Below are positions 1 through 6,647 of a DNA stretch of 12,274 bases, piece by piece. Source of the DNA: Verrucomicrobiota bacterium (GTDB lineage: Bacteria > Verrucomicrobiota > Kiritimatiellia > Kiritimatiellales > Pontiellaceae); the NCBI GenBank assembly GCA_003532555.1, contig DOEU01000025.1, positions 2,503 to 14,776 of the forward strand, in the 5' to 3' direction. Every line of letters starts with the position of its first letter. The first letter of the stretch is position 1. The notes beneath the pieces were generated by a model. It made no database searches and was not told the DNA's origin. It saw only the letters and a program-made list of their open reading frames with translations. Both the position numbers and the translations under genes were made by a program.

Positions 1-1780
1 GAGCTATTTCTTCGATATTGATTTTGGATAGAGTGGGGGACTTACTATTCTCAAGTGATTTCAAAAGACGATGAACGACTAGATCCGGATATCGACGAAT
101 GGGTGATGTGAAATGGGTGTAATCTTCGAATGCCAATCCAAAATGACCCACTTGTCTGCTCGCGTATTCTGCTCTTTTAAAATTTTTGAGAATAGCGAGA
201 AGTGCTGTATATTCAGTGGGTGTATCTGCCGCCAATGCAAAGGCTTCATTGAGCTCTTTTCGTGATCGTGGCAAGACCGGAATTCCGAGCGCATTCAGCT
301 CCATTGCCATGCGAGTCCACTGTTCTTCATCCGGTTCTTCATGAATACGGTAGAGAGCTGGGCGATCAGTGGCTCCCATCAGTTTTTCTGCTACAACACG
401 GTTGGCAAGTAGCATGCAATCTTCAATTAATTGATAAGCCTCTTTTGCTTCCGATCGTGGAACCATTGAAGCTACTTCGCCTTTGTCGTTCAGCTTTATC
501 TCCACATCAGGTGTATTAATTTCTAACGATCCCTGTCTAATTCTACGTTGCCGAACTTCACGGATTAAGGGATATAGAATAGAAAGTTTTCTTTGAATCA
601 ATTCGGGAATATTATGATTATTTTCGCCTTCCATATGTTGCTGAACTTGCTGATAGGTCATTCGACATTGTGAGTGTATGACTGCTGGGAAGGTTTCATA
701 GCCAAGTCGCTCACCGTCTGCACTCAAATGAATATAGACCGAGTGGGTTAAATGATCACTATCTGGATTAAGACTACAAATTTTAGTGGTAAGTTCGGTC
801 GGGAGCATCATGACCACTCGGTCGACGAGATAGATGCTATTTCCACGCTTATAAGCTTCATGATCTAAAGCGCTCCCTGGCGTTACATAGGCAGAAACAT
901 CTGCAATATGAACTCCGAGTCTCCACCCCCCTTGTGGATGAGGATCTATAGAGATTGCATCATCAAAATCGCGCGCTGTTTCTGGATCAATCGTAAAGAT
1001 GACTTCTTTACGTAAATCACGACGGCCGTTCATTAAGTCATCAGAAATGGATTCTGGAATATTTTTTGCTTCATTCAAGACATGATCGGGAAAAGCTTCA
1101 TCTAATCCAGCTGCTTTTAAAAGGCAGTCTACATCTACACCCGGAGCCGACGCCTCTCCAAGATTTTCTTTAATTGTACCTGTAATAGATTGATAGGGAT
1201 CATTCCAAGGATCAAGTTCGACTAAAACTTTATGATCTTTTTCAATTTCTCCTGGATCTGCAATCCGCACCGAATTGGGAAAACCAGGATCATCAACGAT
1301 CACGAAACAATGGTAGCGCGCTTTTTTAAGAATCCCTACGACTTGATGTGTTCTTCGCTCAAGAATGCGAACTATCCGACCTTCACTTCGTTTTTGAGAC
1401 GACCCGGACGACCTCCCTCGACTCGACCATTCCGCATGATAACGTTCGGCTTCCACAATATCATTTGGATAAGCCAAGCCCATATTCTTTGCCCCAACAA
1501 ACAATTCATCTTCTTCTGAATTCAAAGGAATAAGAACGGCTCCGCCTTTAGGGAGCATTCTAACGGTCCCTTGAATGAGGTTGCTTTTATCCGGAAGGCC
1601 CCACCGGTTTTTGCGAAGGCATGAGATCAAGCCACGTTCTTCTAAATCCTGCAGAGCATGTCGTAATTCGGTGCGTTGCCCTTTGCTCGTGAAGCCAAGT
1701 GCTTGTGCTAACTCATGCTGCTTCATTGGGAGATAATTGGGTTGTTTGATAAAATCAATAATTTGGTTATCGAAGCTCAT
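1..1780 (-). CDS. rnr: Ribonuclease R (RNB-family 3'-5' exoribonuclease), C-terminus beyond window
   Basis: Processive 3'-5' exoribonuclease that degrades structured RNA in the cytoplasm. About 593 codons are visible, reading right to left from ATG 1780; the family is usually 700-800 aa, so the end of RNB and the C-terminal S1 domain lie off the left edge. The N-terminus (MSFDNQIIDFIKQPNY, then ELAQALG and ELRHALQDLEERGLI) is the winged-helix domain typical of RNase R rather than RNase II. The catalytic metal-binding cluster is IDPETARDFDDA, with D265, D271, D273 and D274. It is followed by GVHIADVSAYV and by an RNB family signature at residues 546-570 (HFGLAFEDYTHF then TSPIRRYPDLVVH). Both motifs are in one frame with no interruption. 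There is no strong Shine-Dalgarno; the start is set by the match to the family N-terminus. It is divergent from glgA with a 25-bp spacer. Identification is firm. Confidence 0.96.
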   Translation of the reverse strand, partial: MSFDNQIIDFIKQPNYLPMKQHELAQALGFTSKGQRTELRHALQDLEERGLISCLRKNRWGLPDKSNLIQGTVRMLPKGGAVLIPLNSEEDELFVGAKNMGLAYPNDIVEAERYHAEWSSRGRSSGSSQKRSEGRIVRILERRTHQVVGILKKARYHCFVIVDDPGFPNSVRIADPGEIEKDHKVLVELDPWNDPYQSITGTIKENLGEASAPGVDVDCLLKAAGLDEAFPDHVLNEAKNIPESISDDLMNGRRDLRKEVIFTIDPETARDFDDAISIDPHPQGGWRLGVHIADVSAYVTPGSALDHEAYKRGNSIYLVDRVVMMLPTELTTKICSLNPDSDHLTHSVYIHLSADGERLGYETFPAVIHSQCRMTYQQVQQHMEGENNHNIPELIQRKLSILYPLIREVRQRRIRQGSLEINTPDVEIKLNDKGEVASMVPRSEAKEAYQLIEDCMLLANRVVAEKLMGATDRPALYRIHEEPDEEQWTRMAMELNALGIPVLPRSRKELNEAFALAADTPTEYTALLAILKNFKRAEYASRQVGHFGLAFEDYTHFTSPIRRYPDLVVHRLLKSLENSKSPTLSKINIEEIA

Positions 1781-1792
1781 GAAGATTTTCTG

Positions 1793-1804
1793 TAATTATA
1801 ATTA
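1793..1804. promoter_or_regulatory. AT palindrome with TATAAT on both strands between rnr and glgA
   Basis: TAATTATAATTA is a perfect 12-bp inverted repeat filling half of the 25-bp spacer between two divergent start codons. It contains TATAAT on the + strand (1797-1802) and TATAAT on the - strand (1800-1795). As a -10 element it would start the rnr message only about 8 nt before its ATG, and the glgA message at about its GTG, giving very short or leaderless mRNAs. The -35 matches at the expected distance are poor on both sides (AGCTCA at 1774-1779 for glgA, TGCAAA at 1823-1818 for rnr). The palindrome is seen; the promoter role is inferred. Confidence 0.4.
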
Positions 1805-1805
1805 T

Positions 1806-3251
1806 GTGAGAATTCTATTTGCAAGTAGCGAAATTATACCATTTGCATCAACAGGGGGTCTAGGAGATGTTTGTGCAGCTTTACCAAAAGCATTGACAAA
1901 ATTAGGCATAGAAATCTTTCGAATTATGCCACTGTATCGCGTGATTGATCGAGATCGGTATCAGATCCAGCCAATGGATCTTGTTCTTCAGATTCCTATT
2001 GGAAGAACCGTCTATGAAGGTCGTCTGTTTAAGCAGGAATATGATGGTGTTATAACGTTCTACATTTACTGTCCCGAATACTTTGATCGTGATGGGATTT
2101 ATGGAGATTCTTATCAAGAGTATAATGATAACTTCGAACGTTTTCTTTTCTTTCAGAAAGCAATTGTTGCTGTGATTGATATGCTTGATCTACATCCTCA
2201 GATAGTTCACTGCAACGATTGGCATACAGGATTACTTCCATTGCTACTTAAATATGGAATCGATGGAACACCTCGATTTGGCTCAGAAAAAACCGTTATG
2301 ACGATTCATAATTTAGCTCATCAAGGTTGGGCTCATGCTGAAAAGTTTTCACTTACTCAACTGCCATCTGTATGTTTTCATTGGAAATTACTCGAGTTTT
2401 TTGGGGAGATTAATTCACTGAAAGGAGGCGTAGTAAGCGCTGATGCAATTACCACAGTAAGCCCAACATATGCCAATGAAATTTTACACCCCGATTTTGG
2501 AAATCAGTTGGAAGGGGTTCTTCGTGAACGTAAAAATTCGTTACATGGTATTTTAAATGGAGTTGATTATTCGAGATGGAATACGACCACTGATCCATAT
2601 ATTGAATCCTCTTTTGATATAGGTGACTTAACAGGTAAAATCAACTGTAAAAAAAAGGTGCAAGAATATTTCGGTCTACCGCTTGAGCCCAAAGCTCCGC
2701 TATTTTGTATGATTTCTCGGTTAACACATCAGAAGGGGTTCGATTTAATCGATGAAACGATTAAATCCATCATGGAGTTGGATGCACAGTGGATTTTTCT
2801 CGGAAGTGGAGATAAGCACTATGAGCAGAAATTGAAAAAATGGGCGGAACGTTGGCCTGAAAAAATAGCCGTTTCAATTAACTATTCAAGTGAACTAGCC
2901 CATCAGTTATTTGCCGGATCGGACATCTTTTTGATGCCCTCTATTTTTGAACCCTGCGGGCAAAGTCAAATTTATAGCATGCGGTATGGAACTATCCCGT
3001 TAGCACATGCAGTAGGCGGTTTGGTTGATACAATACAACCCTATCCAAAGAGAGGCAGCACTGGCTTTTTATTCAAGCCTTTCACTGCAGATGCCTTTGT
3101 TTCTGTAGTTCAATATGCCATTGATACGTTCTATCAACCCCGTCGCTGGAAACCTTTAATGAAACGTGCTATGCGAGCTAATTTTTCAGATTATAACATG
3201 GCAAAGGGATATTTAGATGTATATCAAGGTCTCATTGATAGGCTGGATTAA
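1806..3251 (+). CDS. glgA: Glycogen/starch synthase, GT5 family
   Basis: Transfers glucose from a nucleotide sugar (ADP-glucose in most bacteria) to the non-reducing end of alpha-1,4-glucan; cytoplasmic, GT-B fold. GTG 1806 is chosen because translation then opens VRILFASSEIIPF, matching the usual family start, and gives 481 aa, the normal GlgA length. ATG 1779 (9 codons earlier) and ATG 1737 would overlap the start of rnr and add atypical residues. Visible motifs: STGGLGDV (15-22) in the nucleotide-sugar loop, HCNDWHTGL with H140, the HNLAHQG loop, GGVVSADAITTVSPTYA, the donor-site segment ISRLTHQKG with R305 and K310, and FEPCG with catalytic-site E382. Position 15, lysine (KTGGL) in the E. 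coli enzyme, is serine here. No Shine-Dalgarno precedes GTG. No other glycogen gene is in the window. Function is firm; the exact start is less so. Confidence 0.94.
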   Translation: MRILFASSEIIPFASTGGLGDVCAALPKALTKLGIEIFRIMPLYRVIDRDRYQIQPMDLVLQIPIGRTVYEGRLFKQEYDGVITFYIYCPEYFDRDGIYGDSYQEYNDNFERFLFFQKAIVAVIDMLDLHPQIVHCNDWHTGLLPLLLKYGIDGTPRFGSEKTVMTIHNLAHQGWAHAEKFSLTQLPSVCFHWKLLEFFGEINSLKGGVVSADAITTVSPTYANEILHPDFGNQLEGVLRERKNSLHGILNGVDYSRWNTTTDPYIESSFDIGDLTGKINCKKKVQEYFGLPLEPKAPLFCMISRLTHQKGFDLIDETIKSIMELDAQWIFLGSGDKHYEQKLKKWAERWPEKIAVSINYSSELAHQLFAGSDIFLMPSIFEPCGQSQIYSMRYGTIPLAHAVGGLVDTIQPYPKRGSTGFLFKPFTADAFVSVVQYAIDTFYQPRRWKPLMKRAMRANFSDYNMAKGYLDVYQGLIDRLD

Positions 3252-3407
3252 GAAATATAAGTAACCGGTTCATTTACGCATTGGTTCATGGGGCGAAGGC
3301 GTAGCTATCCTATTTGATGTAATTGTAGTAGTAGGCAACCTTTCACAGTATACAAAGACGATTATTCGACATATTAAGAAAACTTCGAGACATTCTAACG
3401 GTAGTGA
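3252..3407. other. Convergent intergenic gap glgA/sodN, no clear terminator
   Basis: 156 bp between the stop codons of two converging genes. I looked for a GC-rich hairpin followed by a T run on either strand and found none. The only structure is an 8-bp palindrome AACCGGTT (3263-3270) and a short direct repeat GGTTCAT (3267-3273 and 3283-3289). No reading frame of note. Confidence 0.5.
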
Positions 3408-3842
3408 TTAATGCTCGTGAGATTCGCCTAGATACGCATGCTCAAAGGCATGTATCAAATCATTGAGTTTGGCAACATGTACAAGATCAGCTTCTTGTTT
3501 TACTTTCATTGAAGTAACGAGGAGCTCATGTAACAACGCTAGTTTCTTTGCATATTCAGGCATTCCTGGCTTGATGCGTTGCGCCATATAGTAATACGTC
3601 ACAATCTCACTCAATTTATCGGCATGAATTTCTTTGTTCATCACCCAACGAACTGATTGGTTATCATTAGGGTTATCAGCTAATTTTTTAATACTTTTCT
3701 CAATTGTCACCACATGTTCTTTCATTTGGTGAATTCGCATTAAATCATCATAAATTCCGCATGGAATCTGACAATGTCCAAGACTTATTTGAATGTTCGA
3801 TAATACACAGATACTCAGTATAACTAGATATTTCATATTCAT
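3408..3842 (-). CDS. sodN: Nickel-type superoxide dismutase with N-terminal export signal
   Basis: Dismutes superoxide using Ni held by an N-terminal hook. The hook is present intact: His-Cys-x-x-Pro-Cys-Gly-x-Tyr as HCQIPCGIYDD, giving mature H1, C2, C6 and Y9. In front lies a 22-residue Sec-type signal peptide: MNMK, a hydrophobic core YLVILSICVL, then SNIQISLG with Ser at -3 and Gly at -1. The predicted cut falls exactly before H1, leaving a mature protein of 122 aa, the usual NiSOD size. The body fits the all-alpha NiSOD fold: EHVVTIEKSIKKL, then VRWVMNKEIHADKL and a YYYMAQRIK helix. ATG 3842 has AAGGAG 6 nt upstream. It lies 36 bp downstream of the cyclo-ligase gene on the same strand. 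The usual maturation peptidase gene sodX is not nearby. Family call is firm; export is a strong inference. Confidence 0.93.
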   Translation of the reverse strand: MNMKYLVILSICVLSNIQISLGHCQIPCGIYDDLMRIHQMKEHVVTIEKSIKKLADNPNDNQSVRWVMNKEIHADKLSEIVTYYYMAQRIKPGMPEYAKKLALLHELLVTSMKVKQEADLVHVAKLNDLIHAFEHAYLGESHEH

Positions 3843-3878
3843 ATAATGCTCCTTATATTAATTGGTAAAACAGATTGT

Positions 3879-4445
3879 TTAATTCTCGCTACACTCTTTC
3901 ATTCCATCCTTTTCATTACAAACCCAATGTACCCGCTGATCCCAGATATCATGAGGTAAATTCGGTATAATCCGGGATTGGTTACATATACCAATCCGAA
4001 TTCCACGATATGTCGAAAAAATCCGATCATAAAACCCACCACCTCGGCCTAAACGAACTCCTGTCGAATCAAAGGCCAATCCGGGTGCTAGGATAGCTTG
4101 TATCTGATTAAGATTTATCGGGGCGCCGAGCGGTTCAGGCAGATTAAATTTACCTATTTGCAGAATGGAGTTAGGTTTAATTTCACTAAAAGAATAGCCC
4201 ATATCTACTTTGATATATTTGGGTGCATATACACTTCGTCCTTGCGCAAGTAAGCGATCTGCAAATGAGCTTAAGTTAATTTCATTCGGCATTGCCATGT
4301 AGATGCCCACATGCTGAATATCCCTCGAGTCGAACCAGCTCGATAAATAAGAGCAGATGCTTTTACTTTCTATCTCTAAATCCGATGGATTGCATGCAGA
4401 TTGTAAGGATTTTATTTTAGTTCTAAGTTCAGATTTTAACATCAT
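3879..4445 (-). CDS. ygfA: 5-formyltetrahydrofolate cyclo-ligase
   Basis: Converts 5-formyl-THF to 5,10-methenyl-THF with ATP, returning stored folate to one-carbon metabolism; cytoplasmic, about 188 aa, normal length. Diagnostic sequence: the C-terminal motif PGLAFDSTGVRLGRGGGFYDR region (about residues 121-141, counted from the first ATG), the substrate-side YMAMPNEINL segment near 50-59, and GICNQSR...LPHDIWDQRVHWVCNE near the end. The start is TTG-ATG-ATG-TTA; ATG 4445 is preferred, with AAAGG 9 nt upstream, although TTG 4448 or ATG 4442 are possible. ATG 4445 shares its A with the TGA of a small upstream frame (TGATG overlap), suggesting translational coupling. Its placement after a 6S RNA is the classic ssrS-ygfA linkage; sodN follows. 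Also called fau. Confidence 0.95.
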   Translation of the reverse strand: MMLKSELRTKIKSLQSACNPSDLEIESKSICSYLSSWFDSRDIQHVGIYMAMPNEINLSSFADRLLAQGRSVYAPKYIKVDMGYSFSEIKPNSILQIGKFNLPEPLGAPINLNQIQAILAPGLAFDSTGVRLGRGGGFYDRIFSTYRGIRIGICNQSRIIPNLPHDIWDQRVHWVCNEKDGMKECSEN

Positions 4446-4596
4446 CAAGATAAACCTTTACGTTTTTCCAACTCGTCTAACCGTTTCTTAATTGTTCTTT
4501 CAAATTTTGAGGGCACATTCGAGGAGAAAGGGGAACGGTATATGCTAAAGATTTCGGTTTTGATAGGAGCGTTTCAGATAAGCTAAATAAATTCAT
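4445..4596 (-). other. Possible small protein gene read in two frames, between 6S RNA and ygfA
   Basis: ATG 4596 opens 39 codons (begins MNLFSLSETL, ends KEQLRNG) and stops at TAG 4479-4477. A second frame, open from just after TGA 4576-4574, has no ATG but reads like a real protein tail: TEIFSIYRSPFSSNVPSKFE then RTIKKRLDELEKRKGLS, ending in TGA 4447-4445, which overlaps the ygfA start. Joining frame one to frame two needs a single -1 shift (or one missing base) between about 4574 and 4480 and would give a basic protein of about 50 aa. I find no canonical X-XXY-YYZ slip site. It may be a frameshifted gene, a sequencing indel, a recoded gene or chance. AGAAAG lies 4 nt before ATG 4596. I do not recognise the family. 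Confidence 0.3.
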
Positions 4597-4613
4597 AATT
4601 CTTTCTAAAAAAG

Positions 4614-4802
4614 AAACCCCTCGATGGCCGACGTTCAGACTGACCTCTATCACCGTAGTGATATTCGTGGGAACCCGTTAAACCCGTTTCCAGAACCCTC
4701 CCTTATTCAAGGGTGATTGGGCACTGAGCCAAAAGTTTAGTTCCCTTTCTTTAATGCATTGGGAAAGAGGAGTACGCCTGTTCTGCGAACCACGAAGGGT
4801 TT
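4614..4802 (-). ncRNA. ssrS: 6S RNA (regulator of sigma70 RNA polymerase)
   Basis: 6S RNA mimics an open promoter and sequesters RNA polymerase holoenzyme in stationary phase. The 189 nt fold on the - strand into one long irregular arm, as that family does. Closing helix: AAACCCUUCG (4802-4793) with CGAGGGGUUU (4623-4614), continued by GGUU/GGCC, CAGA/UCUG and CCUCU/AGAGG. A large central bubble (about 4765-4746 and 4668-4649) carries on its 3' side a small hairpin, UAUCAC-UACG-GUGAUA (4663-4648), with a UNCG-type loop. The apical arm stacks 4745-4740/4674-4669, 4739-4733/4685-4679, 4726-4719/4698-4691 and the terminal CCCUU-GAAU-AAGGG (4713-4700). U6 follows at 4612-4607. The folate cyclo-ligase gene lies downstream, matching the known ssrS-ygfA linkage. 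The fold was worked out by eye; ends are approximate. A weak -10 (TAAAAA, 4812-4807) precedes it. Confidence 0.82.
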
Positions 4803-4868
4803 AAAATTTTTACTCAAAAACAAAAGAAAAATTACGTGATCGTTCTCTAGATATCGAGAAAAAATCGC
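4803..4868. other. coaB-ssrS spacer with a weak inverted repeat
   Basis: Downstream of coaB on the - strand is a short inverted repeat, TTCTC-(8 nt)-GAGAA (4860-4843), followed after 11 nt by the T-rich run TTTTTCTTTTGTTTTT (about 4831-4816). The gap between stem and T run makes it a poor intrinsic terminator. The T-rich part also lies where the 6S promoter must be. Confidence 0.25.
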
Positions 4869-5510
4869 TTATAGTTGTCTCATCTTAGAGAGTCTCGAAA
4901 TAATTCGGATCGCGCAGGCTGTTTTATCTAATTGCTTCCAATTAACGCTCCCGTTTTCATCAATCCATTTATAGGACGCGGCCATTTTTCCAATCGCTTC
5001 AGGTGAGTTTAGTACAATGGCATTCAAGTTTTTTTCTATCCGTTTCTGTATAGCTTTTTGCTCTGCATCATGTGTTTGAAGAGCAAATCCAATCGTTATT
5101 TGGTTCTTCTTTTTTTTTCTACTTAAATACGCCGCAATGTCAACCGTTGGTGCTAGTGATAGATTAATTGGGTTTTGTTCATGGTCGTATTTTAGAGCCG
5201 AAGGCTGCACTGGGGTATAATCAGCAACAGCAGCGGCAAAAAGAACTACATCGGCATGGACGAACCATTTTCTCGCTTCATGAAGCATTTCTGAAGCGCT
5301 TATCACTTTATGAATACGGCTTTGATCATCGAGTTCTGGAAGTTCTGAAGGGTGAACTGGTCCCGTAATAAAATCAATATCCCATTTTTTGGAGCGAGCT
5401 GCATTTGCTAATGCGGCACCCATTTTACCGCTAGATGCATTGCCTATAAATCGAACAGGATCAAGATATTCATGCGTCGGACCAGAAAGAATGAGTATAC
5501 GCCGACTCAT
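4869..5510 (-). CDS. coaB: Phosphopantothenate-cysteine ligase (stand-alone CoaB)
   Basis: Second step of CoA synthesis from phosphopantothenate: nucleotide-activated joining to cysteine, making 4'-phosphopantothenoylcysteine. The 213 residues match the C-terminal half of bifunctional Dfp/CoaBC: SGPTHEYLDPVRFIGNASSG (residues 9-28, with N24 at the conserved Asn of GNxSSG), AAAVADYTP (92-100), then K107 as the likely equivalent of the catalytic lysine, and GFALQTHDAEQKAIQKRIEK followed by NLNAIVLN. It starts 3 nt after the coaC stop (TGA-TTT-ATG) with no independent ribosome site, so translation is probably coupled. The catalytic-lysine region (SALKYDHEQ) lacks the double-lysine KIKK found in E. 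coli. Ligase identity is secure; NTP preference cannot be read. Confidence 0.92.
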   Translation of the reverse strand: MSRRILILSGPTHEYLDPVRFIGNASSGKMGAALANAARSKKWDIDFITGPVHPSELPELDDQSRIHKVISASEMLHEARKWFVHADVVLFAAAVADYTPVQPSALKYDHEQNPINLSLAPTVDIAAYLSRKKKKNQITIGFALQTHDAEQKAIQKRIEKNLNAIVLNSPEAIGKMAASYKWIDENGSVNWKQLDKTACAIRIISRLSKMRQL

Positions 5511-5513
5511 AAA

Positions 5514-6056
5514 TCAGCTTTTTTGTTGAAGAATTTTTTCAACAATTATCTCAGTATCTGCTAAACGCCCGATCCCCATGGAGCCGCAGGCTAAGCGACC
5601 GGATTCAGGACCTACAGCAATCCAACCATCTTCTTTCAACTGCTCGCAATTTCGTTGGACGGAAACTTGCTTCCACATGTGCGTATTCATAGCTGGGCAA
5701 TATAAACGTTTACAATCTGCTTTTAATGAGAGAACCCCGTTTGAAACAGGGTCTGTTCCTAATCCATGTGCAATCGATCCAATTGTATTTGCGGTTGCCG
5801 GTATAAGTACGAAGAGATCGACTTTCGTTGAAGGATAAAGGTGAGCATATGTTTGATCGAGCGAATCCTGAGAAAGTTGTTCTTGCGTTTGAGTCGGTCG
5901 ACCGGTCAGTGCGCTGAAAGTTAGAGCTGTTATAAAGCGCTCTGCTTGAGGTGTCATACATACATCTACCTCACAACCAGCTTGAACCAATTTGCTGACC
6001 ACTTCAGCTGCTTTATATGCGGCAATTCCTCCGCAAACTCCAATGAGAACTTTCAT
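5514..6056 (-). CDS. coaC: Phosphopantothenoylcysteine decarboxylase (stand-alone CoaC)
   Basis: FMN-dependent flavoprotein of the HFCD family that decarboxylates 4'-phosphopantothenoylcysteine to 4'-phosphopantetheine, directly after the CoaB reaction. In order: GVCGGIAAYKAAEVV (6-20) nucleotide loop; H72 in YAHLYPS, at the place of the catalytic histidine; FMN-binding PATANTIGSIAHGLG (86-100); PAMNTHMW (121-128), the substrate clamp with conserved Asn; and ACGSMGIGRLAD (156-167), with C157 the proton-donor cysteine of the mobile flap. 180 aa is right for a CoaC domain alone. It sits 20 bp after frr and 3 nt before coaB, in the same order as the halves of fused CoaBC. HFCD relatives such as peptide decarboxylases share the fold, but the adjacent coaB settles the role. 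Confidence 0.93.
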   Translation of the reverse strand: MKVLIGVCGGIAAYKAAEVVSKLVQAGCEVDVCMTPQAERFITALTFSALTGRPTQTQEQLSQDSLDQTYAHLYPSTKVDLFVLIPATANTIGSIAHGLGTDPVSNGVLSLKADCKRLYCPAMNTHMWKQVSVQRNCEQLKEDGWIAVGPESGRLACGSMGIGRLADTEIIVEKILQQKS

Positions 6057-6076
6057 GATGATCTATTTAGCCTGAG

Positions 6077-6634
6077 CTAAACCTCTAATATTTCTTTCTC
6101 TTTTGCCGCAAGCAGATCATCCATTTTTGAAATAATCGCATTTGTTATTTTTTGAATTTGGTCCAATGCATTAGCTCGATCATCCTCGGTTAACTCACCC
6201 TGTTTTTCTTGTGTTTTTACCTGCTCGTTCGCATCTCTACGAATATTGCGAACCGCTACACGTTGTTCCTCGGTCGTTCGACCCGCCAACTTTGCCATTT
6301 CTTTTCGACGATCTTCAGATAATTCAGGAATAGGTACACGAATAAGACGTCCATCATTCATAGGTGTGATGCCAATATTGGCACTCACAATAGCTTTTTC
6401 TATAGAACCAAGGGCAGAATGATCAAAAGGATTAATCACTATTTGTCGGGGTTCTGGCGTTGAAATATTAGCTATATCTCGTAATCGAGTTGGTGTTCCA
6501 TAATAATCAACCGTCACATTTTCAACAAGAGCTGGATTGGCTTTGCCTGTTCGCAAACCACTCAATTCTTGTTGTAAAAATTGTACCGCTTTATCCATTT
6601 TATCTTCTGCGTCACGTCGTATTTGACTATCCAT
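6077..6634 (-). CDS. frr: Ribosome recycling factor
   Basis: With EF-G it splits the post-termination ribosome; cytoplasmic, essential in most bacteria. The 185-aa length is exactly typical. The three-helix bundle and beta domain can be followed: helix 1 with LQQELSGLRTGKANPALVEN (residues 20-39), the domain II segment VDYYGTPTRLRDIANIS, then NPFDHSALGSIEKAI, IRVPIPELSEDRRKEM, and the helix AVRNIRRDANEQVK. It has the best ribosome-binding site of the operon (AGGAGAG, 6-7 nt before ATG) and starts 13 bp after the pyrH stop. pyrH-frr adjacency is widespread in bacteria. No oddities. Confidence 0.98.
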   Translation of the reverse strand: MDSQIRRDAEDKMDKAVQFLQQELSGLRTGKANPALVENVTVDYYGTPTRLRDIANISTPEPRQIVINPFDHSALGSIEKAIVSANIGITPMNDGRLIRVPIPELSEDRRKEMAKLAGRTTEEQRVAVRNIRRDANEQVKTQEKQGELTEDDRANALDQIQKITNAIISKMDDLLAAKEKEILEV

Positions 6635-6647
6635 GTCTCTCTCCTAA

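Noticed and set aside
1737..1805. Upstream ATG starts for glgA (1737 and 1779)
   Set aside because: They add N-terminal residues not typical of GlgA and lie over the rnr start; GTG 1806 gives the normal N-terminus and length.
3267..3289. Direct repeat GGTTCAT x2 after glgA
   Set aside because: Seven bases twice in an AT-rich gap is expected by chance and has no array or mobile context.
4480..4574. Programmed -1 frameshift site in the small ORF
   Set aside because: No X-XXY-YYZ heptamer in the zero frame; recoding is not supported by sequence alone.
4607..4632. Intrinsic terminator at the 3' end of the 6S RNA
   Set aside because: U6 is present but the GGGG arm pairs with the 5' end 180 nt away, not with a local arm, so I do not list a separate terminator.
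4614..4802. The same RNA read on the + strand, or a riboswitch/T-box/RNase P/tmRNA
   Set aside because: On the + strand it also forms local hairpins, but it lacks the conserved cores I know for those families and does not precede a + strand gene. The - strand gives a continuous 6S-like arm, a U tract and the ygfA context.
5168..5368. + strand frames inside coaB, coaC, pyrH, rnr and mutS
   Set aside because: Shadows of real genes on the opposite strand; no family resemblance and no ribosome sites.
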